Assembly: GCA_018388625.1 (NCBI GenBank)
Contig: CP074402.1
Span: 2,418,001 to 2,482,000 of the forward strand
Length of the DNA stretch: 64,000 nt
Direction of reading: 5' to 3'
DNA from: Nocardiopsis eucommiae
GTDB taxonomy: Bacteria; Actinomycetota; Actinomycetes; Streptosporangiales; Streptosporangiaceae
Below the pieces are notes generated by a model. That model made no database searches and was not told the DNA's origin. It worked only from the letters and a program-made list of their open reading frames with translations. Positions 19,444-29,700 of this stretch are shown in pieces. A program made the translations under genes and the position numbers. Every line of letters begins with the position of its first letter. Position 1 is the first letter of the stretch.

Positions 19444-20208
19444 TCAGGCCTCCAGCTTCAGCAGTCGCTCGGAGACGACCTCGGCGGTCGGCGCGTGGAC
19501 CTCGTCCACCAGGCTGCCGTCGCGCAGGAACACGACGCGGTCGGCGTAGGAGGCGGCGACGGGGTCGTGGGTCACCATGACGATGGTCTGGTTCAGGTCC
19601 TTGGCGGAGTCACGCAGGAACGCCAGGACCTCGGCGCCCGAACGGGAGTCCAGGTTGCCGGTGGGCTCGTCCGCGTAGACCACCTCGGGGGCGTTGAGCA
19701 GGGCCCGGGCGACCGCCACGCGCTGCTGCTGTCCGCCGGAGAGCTTGGTCGGCAGGTGGTCCAGCCGGTCGCGCAGTCCGACGACGTCGATGATGTGGTC
19801 GAAGCGGGCCTGGTCGACCTTGCGCTTGGCGATCTGCGAGGGGAGCAGGATGTTCTGCTCGGCCGTCAGCATCGGCAGCAGGTTGAACGACTGGAAGATG
19901 AAGCCGATCCGGTCGCGGCGCAGCAGGGTGAGGTCACCGTCGCGCATGCCGGTGATCTGGGTGCGGCCCAGGTGCACGGTGCCCGAGGTGGGCACGTCCA
20001 GCCCGGCCAGGCAGTGCATCAGGGTCGACTTGCCCGAGCCCGAGGGGCCCATGATGGCGGTGAACGCGCCCCGGTGGAACTCCACGTCCACACCGGCCAG
20101 GGCGTGCACCTGGCTGCCGCCGGTGTCGTAGATCTTGGTGAGCCCCCGAGCCACCACCACCGGCGGGGCTTGGACCGGGGACGTGGGCTTCACAGCGGAC
20201 TCGGTCAC
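19444..20208 (-). CDS. MacB/LolD-type ABC transporter ATPase
   Basis: 254 aa. Walker A GPSGSGKST, Q-loop region FIFQSFNLLPMLTAEQN, signature LSGGQQQRVAVARAL, Walker B VVYADEPTGNLD and H-loop IVMVTHD are all intact. GTG at 20208 is supported by GGAG about ten bases upstream; longer reading upstream is not coding. Partner of the permease at 16733-19438. Transcribed divergently from a two-component system, the usual layout for antimicrobial-sensing exporters. Confidence 0.94.
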   Translation of the reverse strand: MTESAVKPTSPVQAPPVVVARGLTKIYDTGGSQVHALAGVDVEFHRGAFTAIMGPSGSGKSTLMHCLAGLDVPTSGTVHLGRTQITGMRDGDLTLLRRDRIGFIFQSFNLLPMLTAEQNILLPSQIAKRKVDQARFDHIIDVVGLRDRLDHLPTKLSGGQQQRVAVARALLNAPEVVYADEPTGNLDSRSGAEVLAFLRDSAKDLNQTIVMVTHDPVAASYADRVVFLRDGSLVDEVHAPTAEVVSERLLKLEA

Positions 20209-20389
20209 GACAGAACAACTCCAGAACTCGGAAGGTGAGGGTGCCGGTGGCTCGGGATGCCCCGTGCTCCTCGGCGTGTGTCTCCACGCTAGGTGCCCGG
20301 ACACCCCCGCCACCTCGGTCTCGGGACTGAACCTGACACCGGCCAAAGGCATGACGTGGAGCGGGTTCGGGACTCCTTCGTCAGGTGTC

Positions 20390-20411
20390 ACCCCCGACTT
20401 TCGTAGGGGGT
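20390..20411. promoter_or_regulatory. Inverted repeat in the divergent ABC/two-component promoter region
   Basis: accccc at 20390-20395 pairs with gggggt at 20406-20411 across a ten-base spacer, in the 345-bp gap between the ABC operon (minus) and the kinase gene (plus). Its position suits a binding site for the neighbouring NarL-type regulator; this is inference. A weak TTGACC (20453) and TACTAT (20479) lie between it and the kinase start, but their 20-bp spacing is long. Confidence 0.35.
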
Positions 20412-20553
20412 CCGCCAGGTGGAGGAAGGGCCCGGTCTCCCCTAAAGCGGCCTTGACCTGCACATACGGCGGCGAATCTACTATGGGGCCCCGACGCTCC
20501 GGGTCGGTCGAACGGACGACGCCCACCGGGAACGCCGCCGTAGACTCTGGCGG

Positions 20554-21856
20554 ATGAAAACGTGGTTGCGGGATCGCCTGCGGGACTTCAGTGCCCTGTT
20601 GAGCCACAACTGGAACTGGTGGTGGAAGCGCCGACTGCGCCTGTCGGACTGGTGCTACGCCGTCTTCACCCTGCCGTTCAGCGGGTTGATGATGCTCGCC
20701 GGAACCACGACCGGCCCGGGCCTGCTGACCACGCCCTTCGCAGCGGGGATCAGCCTGATCACCGGCCCCGGGACCGCCGTGGCGGTGGGCTTCCTCGCCT
20801 ACGCCCTCCCGGGCACGCTGGCCTCGGTGACGATGCTCTGGCGGCGCAGCAGACCCACCTGGCTGATGGTCGCCGGGCTGCTCATGCTGCTCCTGTACGG
20901 GAACCCGATCCCCCTCATGGTGGGCGTGTACTCCTACCCGGCGCACTTCAGCGACCGCCGCTCACTCTCCATGTGGTTCACCCTCTCCCTGCTGGCCCTC
21001 GGGGTGCTCTACTACTCCAGTCCGGTCAGCTACGTCATCCTGGCCGTCTTCTACCTGGTCGTCCCGGTGATCGCCGGGCTGTGGATCGGCACGAGGCGCC
21101 AGCTCATCGACCGCCTCCACGAGCGGGCCGAACGCCTCGAACGCGAACAGCACATGATGGCCGAACAGGCCATCGGCGCCGAGCGCACCCGCATCGCCCG
21201 GGAGATGCACGACGTCGTCGCCCACAGGGTCAGCCTGATGGTCCTGCACGCGGGCGGGCTGGAGGTCTCGGCCACCGACGACCGCACCGTCGAGGCCGCC
21301 GGACTCATCCGCACCACCGGGCGCGAGGCACTCTCGGAGTTGCGCGGCATCCTCGGGGTGCTGCGCGACGAGGACACCGACACCGCGCCCACCGCGCCCC
21401 AACCGGTCCTGGGCGACCTCGACCGCCTGATCACCGAGTGGCGCGGGGCCGGGATGAGGGTCAGCCGGCAGGAGAGCGGACGTGTCCGGCCGATGCCGGT
21501 CGCGGTCCAGCGCACCGCCTTCCGGATCGTCCAGGAAGGGCTGACCAACGCCGCCAAGCACGCCACCGGAGCCCCCGTGGAGGTGTGGCTGCACCACGGC
21601 GAGACCCAGCTGGAGGTGGAGGTGGCCAACGATCCGGTCGGCGCCCCCGCCCACGCCCCGCCGCGCAGCGGGTTCGGCCTGACGGGTCTGCGCGAGCGCG
21701 TGGTCCTGGCCGGGGAGAGCTCAGCTCGGGGGTCTGCCCGGACGGAGGATGGCGATTGCGCGCTATCTTGCCCCTGGGGAGGACACGGCCCCCGAACCCA
21801 CCACCGAAGTCGAGGAAGAGGGCACCGACGGTGATCCGCACGCTCCTGGTCGATGA
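20554..21856 (+). CDS. NarL-type sensor histidine kinase (HisKA_3); two frameshifts near 21713 and 21777
   Basis: About 430 aa. Four or five N-terminal helices (about residues 30-190), then the HisKA_3 box IAREMHDVVAHRVSLMVLHAG with phospho-His, the N-box EGLTNAAKHATG and the G-box SGFGLTGLRERV. Near the end the frame drifts. Adding one G at 21712-21715 and one at 21776-21779 restores GELSSGVCPDGGWRLRAILPL and then an acidic tail ending at the TGA at 21854-21856, which overlaps the regulator's start. Cognate regulator is the next gene; the divergent ABC exporter is the likely target. Confidence 0.88.
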
Positions 21857-22490
21857 CGAACTCCTGGTCAGGTCCGGCCTGCGGATGATCCTGGAGGCCG
21901 ACCCCGGGATCGAGGTGGTCGGTGAGGGAAGCGACGGCGAGGAGGCCGTGCGCCTGGCCGAGGAACTCGGCCCCGACGTCGTGCTGCTGGACATCCGGAT
22001 GCCCGGCACGGACGGGCTGGCCGCCGCCGCGCGGCTGAGCACGCTGTCCCGGCCGCCCAGGGTCGTCCTGCTCACCACCTTCGACCTCGACGAGTACGTG
22101 CACGCCGCGCTCCGGGCCGGGGCGGTCGGCTTCCTGCTCAAGGACACCCCGCCCCGGGAACTGATCAACGCCGTGCACACCGTGCACGAGGGCCACGCGA
22201 TGCTCGCCCCCAGCGTCACGAAGCGCATGCTCGAACGCTTCGCCTCACCCGCTCCGGCCGACTCCGCGGCGGGCCGTTCCGAGGCCGTCGAGCGGCTCTC
22301 GGTCCTCAGCGACCGCGAACGGCAGGTGCTCGTCGCGGTGGCCGAGGGCAAGTCCAACGCCGAGGTCGGCCGGGCCCTGGACATGCGGGAGACCACCGTC
22401 AAGGCCCACGTCAGCCGTATCCTCGCCAAGCTGGAGATGTCCAACCGGGTGCAGGCCGCCATCCTCGCCCACGACGCGGGCTGGGCGTGA
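21831..22490 (+). CDS. NarL/FixJ-family response regulator
   Basis: 219 aa. Receiver domain with the acidic pair in LVDDELLVRSGL, phospho-acceptor Asp in VVLLDIRMPGTDGL, the Thr in LLTTFDLDEYV and the Lys in GFLLKDTP. The C-terminal LuxR-type helix-turn-helix reads LSDREREVLVAV-like (LSDRERQVLVAVAEGKSNAEVG, here split as LSDRERQVLVAVAEG and KSNAEVGRAL) with TTVKAHVSRIL. GTG at 21831 overlaps the corrected end of the kinase gene. It probably controls the divergent ABC exporter. Confidence 0.93.
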   Translation: MIRTLLVDDELLVRSGLRMILEADPGIEVVGEGSDGEEAVRLAEELGPDVVLLDIRMPGTDGLAAAARLSTLSRPPRVVLLTTFDLDEYVHAALRAGAVGFLLKDTPPRELINAVHTVHEGHAMLAPSVTKRMLERFASPAPADSAAGRSEAVERLSVLSDRERQVLVAVAEGKSNAEVGRALDMRETTVKAHVSRILAKLEMSNRVQAAILAHDAGWA

Positions 22491-22592
22491 CCGGGTTCAC
22501 TCGCGCCCCGCAGGCCCCGCCACCGGGCACTCCACGTCGTACGGGATCGCCCGGATCGTCCCGAGTGGCCCCCGTCCCGCCTCGGTTGCGTC

Positions 22593-22604
22593 TACCGGCC
22601 GGTA
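22593..22604. promoter_or_regulatory. Perfect TACCGGCCGGTA palindrome upstream of fabG
   Basis: A 12-bp perfect palindrome, 14 bp with the flanking ct/ag pair, 80 bp before the fabG start. The form is typical of operators bound by TetR-family regulators of lipid genes. It could control the fabG-inhA operon. Confidence 0.45.
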
Positions 22605-22613
22605 GCTCGGTAA

Positions 22614-23390
<777 letters not shown>

Positions 23391-23420
23391 CCGCCACCAG
23401 CACACTCAGGACGGACCATC

Positions 23421-24185
23421 ATGGGAATCCTCGAAGGCAAACGCATCCTCGTCACCGGGGTGCTCACCGACTCCTCCATCGGCTTCCACGTCGCCCGGCT
23501 CGCCCAGGAACAGGGCGCGACGGTCGTGCTCACCGGTTACGGCCGCATGGGCCTGGTGCAGCGCATCGCCAAGCGCCTGCCCGAGACACCGCCCGTCCTG
23601 GAACTGGACGTCACCGACGACCAGCACCTGGCGAGCCTGGCCGAGCGCGTCGGTGAGCACGTGGACGGCCTCGACGGCATCGTGCACTCCATCGGCTTCA
23701 CCCCGCAGGGGGCGCTGGGCGGCAACTTCCTCAACACCGAGTGGGACGACGTCGCCCAGGCGATGCACACGTCCACCTTTTCGCTGAAGTCGCTCACCAC
23801 CGCGCTCCTGCCGCTCATGGACCGGGGCGGATCGGTGGTGGCCCTGGACTTCGACAACAGCGTCTCCTACCCCATCTACGACTGGATGGGCGTGGCCAAG
23901 TCCGCGCTGACCTCCACCGCGCGCTACCTGGCCCGCTACGTGGGCGACCGGAACATCCGGGTCAACCTGGTCTCCGCCGGTCCCCTGAGCACCATGGCGG
24001 CCCGCAGCATCCCCGGGTTCGAGGAACTGGCCAGGCACTGGCCCGAGCGGGCACCCCTGGGCTGGGACGTGAGCGACCCCGAGCCCGCCGCCAAGGCGGT
24101 CGTTGCCCTGCTGTCGGACTGGTTCCCGGCGACCACCGGAGAGATCGTGCACGTCGACGGCGGGTTCCACTCCACGGGAGCCTGA
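23421..24185 (+). CDS. inhA: Enoyl-ACP reductase (FabI/InhA type)
   Basis: 254-aa atypical SDR. The N-terminal dinucleotide motif is of the enoyl-reductase form ([18 protein letters not shown]), and the active-site pattern Y-x6-K appears as [11 protein letters not shown], matching InhA. Also seen are [13 protein letters not shown] and [18 protein letters not shown]. It performs the last reduction of the elongation cycle with NADH. Overall similarity to mycobacterial InhA is evident by eye. Co-transcribed with fabG. Confidence 0.92.
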   Translation: MGILEGKRILVTGVLTDSSIGFHVARLAQEQGATVVLTGYGRMGLVQRIAKRLPETPPVLELDVTDDQHLASLAERVGEHVDGLDGIVHSIGFTPQGALGGNFLNTEWDDVAQAMHTSTFSLKSLTTALLPLMDRGGSVVALDFDNSVSYPIYDWMGVAKSALTSTARYLARYVGDRNIRVNLVSAGPLSTMAARSIPGFEELARHWPERAPLGWDVSDPEPAAKAVVALLSDWFPATTGEIVHVDGGFHSTGA

Positions 24186-24190
24186 TCCGT

Positions 24191-24226
24191 GTGTGGGCGG
24201 CACCCCGACCGGGGCGCCGCCCACAC
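24191..24226 (+). terminator. Terminator after inhA
   Basis: gtgtgggcggc pairs perfectly with gccgcccacac, six bases after the inhA stop; the 14-base interior is itself partly complementary (cccc/gggg). It separates the fabG-inhA operon from the next SDR gene. Confidence 0.7.
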
Positions 24227-24289
24227 GTGTCTTCGCGGCACCGGTACCATCTGCCCCGCGGCACGGTGTCGTTTCGGAAGGCGGACGGT

Positions 24290-25048
24290 ATGGATCTGGG
24301 ACTGTCGGGGGCGCGGGTCGTGGTGACCGGTGCCAGCAGGGGGATCGGCCGCGCCATCGCCCAGGTGTTCGCCCAGGAGGGCGCCGACCTGGCCATCTGC
24401 GCCCGCGGGGCCGAAGCGCTGGGCCAGACCGCGAGGGAGCTCTCCGACGCGGGGGCGAAGGTCTTCACGCGCTCCCTGGACGTCACCGACCACATCGCGC
24501 TGCCGTCCTTCGTGAACGACGCCGCCTCCGAGCTCGGCGGCCTGGACGTGCTGGTCTCCAACGTCTCCGGTGGCAGCGCGCCCACCCCGGACCAGTGGGA
24601 GCGGGGGTTCAACGCGGACCTCATGCCGTTCGTGCGCCTCACCGAGGCGGCGCGGCCCTACCTGATCGGCTCCGAGCGCGGCGCCGTCGTCCTGGTCTCC
24701 ACCACCTCGGCTCTGCACGTCACCACCCCCGCCGGTGCCCGCTCCTACGGCGCGGTCAAGGCGGCCCTGAACCACCACGCGTCCTCGCTCGCCCGTGAGT
24801 GGGCGCCCGACGGTGTGCGGGTCAACACGGTCTCCCCGGGGCCCACCGAGTTCCCCGGCGGCGGCTGGGAGCGGCGCCGCGGCAGCGACCCGGACTTCTA
24901 CGAGAGCGTCCGCGAGCGCGTCCCCTACGGGCGCCTGGGCCGCCCGGAGGAGGTGGCCCGTTCGGTCGTCTTCCTGGCCAGCCCCGCCGCCACCTACGTC
25001 ACCGGCCAGAACCTGGTCGTCGACGGCGGCTTCCTCGACCAGGTCTGA
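24290..25048 (+). CDS. Short-chain dehydrogenase/reductase
   Basis: 252-aa classical SDR. Cofactor motif [12 protein letters not shown] (about residues 13-24), substrate-region NVSGG in place of NNAG, catalytic Ser in [10 protein letters not shown], and Y-x3-K in [18 protein letters not shown], then [14 protein letters not shown]. The ATG at 24290 fits the family start exactly. It follows the inhA terminator and so is probably separately expressed. Substrate unknown; the SGG variation at the NNAG site occurs in several oxidoreductase subfamilies. Confidence 0.88.
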   Translation: MDLGLSGARVVVTGASRGIGRAIAQVFAQEGADLAICARGAEALGQTARELSDAGAKVFTRSLDVTDHIALPSFVNDAASELGGLDVLVSNVSGGSAPTPDQWERGFNADLMPFVRLTEAARPYLIGSERGAVVLVSTTSALHVTTPAGARSYGAVKAALNHHASSLAREWAPDGVRVNTVSPGPTEFPGGGWERRRGSDPDFYESVRERVPYGRLGRPEEVARSVVFLASPAATYVTGQNLVVDGGFLDQV

Positions 25049-25093
25049 CCCCGGGGCTTCTGCCGGGCTTGACGAGGGACCGTTCCCACGAGT

Positions 25094-25141
25094 GTTCCGA
25101 AAACGCCCGCCCATCCACAGACGGGCGGGCGTTTTCGGAAC
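25094..25141. terminator. Strong bidirectional terminator
   Basis: A perfect 19-bp stem (gttccgaaaacgcccgccc and its complement) with a ten-base loop, between the plus-strand SDR and the minus-strand ribosomal protein cluster. The arm contains AAAA on one side and TTTT on the other, so it can act in both directions. Confidence 0.85.
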
Positions 25142-25245
25142 GGACCCGGTGGCGTCGGTCATGCCTGCGCCGCGACCATCCCAGGCGTAAGGGGAGGCAC
25201 CTCACGAGTAGGACTCCGCACCCCGGAACCCGGGGGCGGCCCGAC

Positions 25246-25416
25246 CTACTCCGGGAGGGGAACGAGCCCCCGCCGGTAGGCGCGGACGAGATGGCGGGGG
25301 ACCCGGTACTCGCGGCCTCCGACATGGAGGGTCACCAGTTCGGGGCTCCTGGCCTTCCACTGGGATCGACGCGTGCGGGTGTTGGACCGCGACATCCTGC
25401 GTTTGGGTACTGCCAT
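25246..25416 (-). CDS. rpmF: 50S ribosomal protein L32, zinc-independent paralogue
   Basis: 56-aa basic protein beginning [20 protein letters not shown], the L32 N-terminus. The usual zinc-binding CxxC pairs are absent (no Cys at all). It is the last gene of a cluster of Cys-free ribosomal proteins thought to replace zinc-containing versions under zinc starvation. Part of the large ribosomal subunit. Confidence 0.92.
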   Translation of the reverse strand: MAVPKRRMSRSNTRTRRSQWKARSPELVTLHVGGREYRVPRHLVRAYRRGLVPLPE

Positions 25417-25520
25417 GGGAGTGGCTCCTCTCGGTGCGTGGTGCGTGGTGCGGCCCGGGGGTACCGGGATGTGGGTCGGGGCGATGGCCGCCGGAGCCGA
25501 TCGCCCCGAGCGTGTCGTGA

Positions 25521-25766
25521 CTATCCGCGCTGGTAGCGGCGCTGGAAGCGCTCCACCCGGCCAGCGGTGTCCACCACACGGGAGGTGCCCGTGTAGAAGG
25601 GGTGGCTGGCGCTGGAGATCTCGACGTCGATCACCGGGTACGTGTCGCCGTCCTCCCACTCGATGGTGGTGTCGCTGCTCCGAGTGGAACGGGTGAGGAT
25701 GGCGAAGCCCGCGGCCCTGTCACGGAAGACGACGGGCTCGTAGCGGGGGTGGATGTCCTTCTTCAT
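25521..25766 (-). CDS. rpmE2: 50S ribosomal protein L31 type B (zinc-independent)
   Basis: 81 aa, start [16 protein letters not shown], ending [22 protein letters not shown], typical of type B L31. It has no Cys, unlike type A L31, which holds zinc. In bacteria type B L31 displaces type A from ribosomes in zinc-poor conditions and frees zinc. Regulation by Zur fits the cluster. Confidence 0.94.
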   Translation of the reverse strand: MKKDIHPRYEPVVFRDRAAGFAILTRSTRSSDTTIEWEDGDTYPVIDVEISSASHPFYTGTSRVVDTAGRVERFQRRYQRG

Positions 25767-25796
25767 GGGTTCTCCGTCGGGTGTGGCGGCGTTCCG

Positions 25797-25961
25797 TCAG
25801 CGTTCCTCACGGAACTCGACGTGGCGCCGGAGCTTGGGGTCGTACTTGCGCAGGACGAGACGGTCCGGGGTGTTGCGGCGGTTCTTGCGGGTCACGTAGG
25901 TGGTTCCGGTGCCCGCGGTGGATCGGAGCTTGATGATGGGGCGGACGTCGTTGCGCGCCAT
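25797..25961 (-). CDS. rpmG: 50S ribosomal protein L33, zinc-independent paralogue
   Basis: 54 aa. [20 protein letters not shown] and [16 protein letters not shown] identify L33. The CxxC pairs of the zinc form are replaced (no Cys). It sits 30 bp upstream (in transcription) of the L31 gene in the minus-strand cluster. Confidence 0.93.
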   Translation of the reverse strand: MARNDVRPIIKLRSTAGTGTTYVTRKNRRNTPDRLVLRKYDPKLRRHVEFREER

Positions 25962-25999
25962 GGGTTCCTTTCGGGTTGGGCCGACCGCCGTGACCGGGG

Positions 26000-27216
26000 T
26001 CAGGCGGGCTGAGAGTGGTCGTGCACGCCGTGCACGTCCCATTCCGGGAAGGGGTCCGGCAACCGGTCCCAGGGGGAACGGAACTCGTCCTCGGTCAACA
26101 GGCAGGAGCGCAGGGCGGCCTCCAGCGCCTCCCGCCGCAGGTCCTGACCGATGACGACCAGCTCCTGACGGGGACTGACCGGCTCGCTGTCCACGAGGTC
26201 CTCGGCGGTGTATCCGAGGGACGGTCCGTCGGCGGGATCCCAGACTCCAGCCGGCTCGAAGCGGGCGACCGGCCCGGCCTGGGACCACAGCCCCGTCATC
26301 CTGGGGCGGCTCGCCAGCCAGAAGAACCCCTTGGTACGCAGGATCCTGCCGTACCCGGCCCGCTCGAACCCGGAGGTGACCATCCCCCAGAGACGTTCGG
26401 GGTGGAAGGGCCGGTCGGAACGGAACACCAGGCTGGAGATGCCGTACTCCTCGGTCTCGGGCACGTGGTCGCCGTTGAGTTCGGAGACCCAGCCCGGGGC
26501 CCGGGAGGCTCGCTCCATGTCGAACAGGTCGGCCCCGACCAACTCGGCCGGAGACACCCGCCCGTGTCGGATCCGCAGGACCCGAGCCAGGGGTTGAGCC
26601 GCCTGACCGCTGCCTCCACGCGGTCGACCTGGGCCTCGGTCACCAGATCGATCTTGTTGACCAGGATCAGGTCGGCGAACTCCACCTGGTCGACCAGCAG
26701 GTCGCTCACCGTCCGTTCGTCGTCCTCGTAGGCGTCCAGGCCGCGCTCGGCCAGGTCGTCGCCGGTGTCGAGTTCGCGCAGGAACCCCGTGGCGTCGACC
26801 ACCGAGACCATGGTGTCCAGGCGCGTCCCTTCCAGGAGCGGGGTGCCGTCGGGCCCGGGCACGGCGAAGGTGGCCGCCACCGGCATGGGTTCGGAGATAC
26901 CGCTCGACTCGATGAGGAGGTGGTCGAAGCGACCTCGCGCCGCGAGAGCGGCGACCTCCTCCAGCAGGTCGTCGCGCAGGGTGCAGCAGATGCAGCCGTT
27001 GGTCATCTCCACCAGCCGCTCCTCGGTCCGGGACAGGTGTCCCTCGCCCCTGACCAGGTCGGCGTCGACGTTGATCTCGCTCATGTCGTTGACGATCACC
27101 GCGACCCGCAGACCGTCCAGATTCCCCAGAACGTGGTTGAGCAGGGTCGTCTTGCCCGCTCCCAGGAACCCGGAGAGCACGGTCACGGGGAGTGTCGTCG
27201 GAGCGTTCGTGCCCAT
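26000..27216 (-). CDS. CobW/COG0523-family zinc metallochaperone GTPase; one frameshift near 26590
   Basis: About 405 aa. The GTPase domain has P-loop GFLGAGKTT (residues 16-24), the metal-binding CxCC motif (C75, C77, C78 in NGCICC), Walker B-like [15 protein letters not shown] and base-recognition NKID. The C-terminal CobW_C domain continues one frame away ([19 protein letters not shown] onward) and joins if one base is added near 26590. It ends in a His-rich tail ([13 protein letters not shown]). COG0523 proteins in Zur regulons (ZagA/YciC, ZNG1) deliver zinc to essential enzymes. Location inside a Cys-free ribosomal cluster supports that. Confidence 0.92.
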
Positions 27217-27313
27217 GTCTTGCTCCTTCTTTCGGCGGACCGGAGGGGCGGTTCCCGGAGGGGTCCTCCGCTCCGGGAACCGTGGGACCGCTCGGAACCT
27301 GCGGGTTCCGCGG

Positions 27314-27619
27314 CTACCAGCTGGACTTGGTGACTCCGGGGAGTTCACCGCGGTGAGCCATGTCCCGGAACCTGATCCGTGACACTCCGAACTTCCTCAG
27401 ATGGGCGCGGGGGCGACCGTCGATCACGTCCCGGTTGCGGACCCGGGTCGCGCTGGCGTCCCGCGGTTGGCGCCTCAGTTCGGCGACGGCCGCGGCACGC
27501 TCGGCCTCACCGGTGTGCGGGCTCCTGATCAGGCGTTTGAGCTCGGCCCGCCGCTCGGCGTAACGTGCGACGATCGCCTTCCGCTGTTCGTTACGTGCGA
27601 TCTTGCTCTTCTTGGCCAT
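27314..27619 (-). CDS. rpsN: 30S ribosomal protein S14, zinc-independent long form
   Basis: 101 aa; [20 protein letters not shown] and the C-terminal [29 protein letters not shown] identify S14. It is the long Cys-free form, not the 61-residue zinc ribbon type. The start codon overlaps the L28 stop by one base, so translation is coupled. Confidence 0.95.
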   Translation of the reverse strand: MAKKSKIARNEQRKAIVARYAERRAELKRLIRSPHTGEAERAAAVAELRRQPRDASATRVRNRDVIDGRPRAHLRKFGVSRIRFRDMAHRGELPGVTKSSW

Positions 27620-27855
27620 CAGACCCTCTCCCCTCGGGCGCGGATGTCGGCGACCACGCGTTCGATTCCGCGCGCGTCGATGACCCGCATGCCCTTGACG
27701 CTCAGCCGCAGCCTCACGAAGCGCTGCTCACTGGGAAGCCAGTAGCGCTTGTTCTGGATGTTGGGGTCGAACCGACGCTTGGTGCGTCGATGCGAATGGG
27801 ATACGGAATTCCCGAAGGTCGGTGCCTTCCCGGTCACCTGGCAGACTCGGGCCAT
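27619..27855 (-). CDS. rpmB: 50S ribosomal protein L28, zinc-independent paralogue
   Basis: 78 aa; [29 protein letters not shown] is L28 (shown here in part: [20 protein letters not shown]). Only one Cys is present where zinc forms carry paired Cys motifs. Precedes and overlaps rpsN. Confidence 0.94.
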   Translation of the reverse strand: MARVCQVTGKAPTFGNSVSHSHRRTKRRFDPNIQNKRYWLPSEQRFVRLRLSVKGMRVIDARGIERVVADIRARGERV

Positions 27856-27955
27856 GGTCTTTTCTCCTTTTCCTTGAGGGCCGTGCTCGATCCGTTCCTC
27901 CGCTGTGCTGAGAACGGACGCGACGGCTCCGCATTCGGGTCGCGGCCTGACGCGG

Positions 27956-28207
27956 TCAGTTCTGCCTGGTCGAAGAGGGATAGGGCAGGAGGGCCATCTC
28001 GCGGGCGTTCTTGATCGCCGCCGCGATCAGCCGCTGTTGCCGTGCGGTGACACGGGTGACGCGGCGGCTGCGGATCTTGCCCTTCTCCGAGACGAACTTC
28101 CGCAGCAGGTTGGTGTCCTTGTAATCGACGTGGGTCGCTTCGCCCAGCGGATTGGCGAAGGAGCGCCTGCGCGGCGTCTGCTCGGTACGGCGCTTGCTCG
28201 GGGTCAT
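27956..28207 (-). CDS. rpsR: 30S ribosomal protein S18 paralogue
   Basis: 83 aa; [20 protein letters not shown] and [20 protein letters not shown] are characteristic of S18. It lacks the N-terminal Cys residues of zinc-type S18. Three bases separate its start from the stop of the upstream CobW-like gene, so the two are co-translated. The set S18-L28-S14-L33 resembles the FurB/Zur-regulated Rv2055c-Rv2058c operon of Mycobacterium tuberculosis. Confidence 0.94.
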   Translation of the reverse strand: MTPSKRRTEQTPRRRSFANPLGEATHVDYKDTNLLRKFVSEKGKIRSRRVTRVTARQQRLIAAAIKNAREMALLPYPSSTRQN

Positions 28208-28209
28208 GG

Positions 28210-29313
28210 TCACCCTTCTGAGAACTCGGCGAACGGGTCGTTCTGGAACTCCTGGCCGACTTCGGTCTCGGTGGCCAGACACGAGTCCAGGAGTGCGAGG
28301 AGGGACGCGGTGTCCATGCCGACACCGGTGAAGGACAGGTGTTGGCGACGGTCGCCCACGGTCGGGTCCCAGTCGAGGAGGGCCGTGGCACGCCGGTCCG
28401 GGGAGACCAGGTCCATCGCCGCCTCGGGCAGTGCGCTCAGCCAGGGGCCGCCGCTCTCCACCATGAGGAGGTCCTGGTGGGATTCCCAGACCAGGAGGGT
28501 GTCCGGCTGGCTGGCCAGCCAGAACCTTCCCCGGCCGCGAAGGGACGTCGCGACGATGCGTTCCAGGGCGTCGGAGAGCCTCTCCGGGTGCATCGGGCGC
28601 TTTCTCGTCCAGGTCACGGTGCTCACTCCCCGGGTCTCGTCATGGTCCAGGTAGTGGGCCCAGGCCGGCTTGAGACGTCGGTGCGCGGACTCCGGGTCGA
28701 ACCGTTGGTCCAGGAAACCGGAGAGGTCGGCCCCCGAGGTGACGATCGCCGCGGCGGGATTGAGCTGCCGCAGGAGGGCCCGGGCGTGGGAGTGACCCCC
28801 TTCCGCCGACAGGACCAGCACGTTGGCGTACTCCACCTGCCGGTTGAGGACTTCGGCGACCGTGCGGGTGTCGTCCTGGGCGATGTCCAACCCGCGGTCG
28901 CCCAGTTCGTCCGGGCTGCCCACGTCGGAGGTGAGCCGGGACGTGTCGACCACCGTGGCGACGGAGGCCAGCCGGAGTTCCGGCCGCGCGGCGATGCTCT
29001 CCGCGATCGACCGGGGTTCCAGGCCCTCCCAGGAGTCCACGACGCACAGGTCGTGTCGACCGTCGGCCGCGTGGCGCAGGAGGAAGGGGAGGAGGTCCTC
29101 GCGCACCGTGCACGAGGCACAGGCGTGGTCGAGTTCCACCTGCTCGCTCCTGCTGGTGCCGGAGGGATCCCGCACCACGCGGCGTACGACTCCGTCACCG
29201 ATGTCGCCCATGTCGTGGTGAACCGCGACCGACCGGGGGACGGTCCTGAGCAACTCGTCCACGGCCTCCGTGCGTGCCTCCGCGTGCAGGCCGGTGACCA
29301 GTGCGATGCGCAT
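28210..29313 (-). CDS. CobW-like protein with degenerate P-loop
   Basis: 367 aa, first gene of the Zur cluster. It keeps the COG0523 layout: an N-terminal Rossmann-like strand ([20 protein letters not shown]), a CxxC at C65/C68 (CASC, in the place of CxCC), [13 protein letters not shown] where the intact paralogue has ESSGISEP, a PELR switch region, and a clear CobW_C domain ([19 protein letters not shown]). The P-loop is lost: HAEART stands where GAGKT should be. It therefore probably binds no GTP, or binds it differently. ATG at 29313 follows AGGAG; an upstream in-frame ATG lies in the Zur box and is rejected. Confidence 0.85.
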   Translation of the reverse strand: MRIALVTGLHAEARTEAVDELLRTVPRSVAVHHDMGDIGDGVVRRVVRDPSGTSRSEQVELDHACASCTVREDLLPFLLRHAADGRHDLCVVDSWEGLEPRSIAESIAARPELRLASVATVVDTSRLTSDVGSPDELGDRGLDIAQDDTRTVAEVLNRQVEYANVLVLSAEGGHSHARALLRQLNPAAAIVTSGADLSGFLDQRFDPESAHRRLKPAWAHYLDHDETRGVSTVTWTRKRPMHPERLSDALERIVATSLRGRGRFWLASQPDTLLVWESHQDLLMVESGGPWLSALPEAAMDLVSPDRRATALLDWDPTVGDRRQHLSFTGVGMDTASLLALLDSCLATETEVGQEFQNDPFAEFSEG

Positions 29314-29348
29314 CGGGCGCTCCTCTCCTGGGCTCGCAGTAGTGAAAA

Positions 29349-29363
29349 TGAAAACCGTTTCCA
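29349..29363. promoter_or_regulatory. Candidate Zur operator of the alternative ribosomal protein cluster
   Basis: tgaaaac-c-gtttcca is a 7-1-7 inverted repeat with one mismatched pair, 36 bp upstream of the CobW-like start. A second overlapping half (tgaaaatg at 29343) extends the match to the Zur/FurB consensus. In this GC-rich setting the AT-rich block stands out. It probably represses the whole minus-strand cluster down to rpmF when zinc is plentiful. Confidence 0.75.
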
Positions 29364-29700
29364 TACTCTACACAGTCCGAGGGAGTGCCCGCTCCGGTGG
29401 GTGGGTCCGAGCGGATCGGTTCGGGGAGCGGCTGAGCGGATGCGGAGCACGGCGGCCACGAAGGGACACCGTCGGTCTGCTTCCTCGTGGCGAACGGACG
29501 GTTCCCAGGTGAGATCTCGTGCCCCTGGGGCGCCCCCTGAAGGTGATCCCTGAGCGGCCCCCGCGCGGTTCCCGTCGTTGAACGGGCCCCAGGGTGAGTG
29601 GGAGAACCACACCGTTCACCTCCTACACAAGGGAGGGAGCGGATGGTAGGAAGTTGACGCACAGGGCCTTCCTGATCCCCCAGCCGCCCGGAGGCATTCC

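Noticed and set aside
16679..19549. Very long plus-strand open frame (956 codons) opposite the ABC permease
   Set aside because: It is the antisense of a clear FtsX permease, is rich in Arg/Gly/Asp/His and has no family features. It arises from GC-biased codon use.
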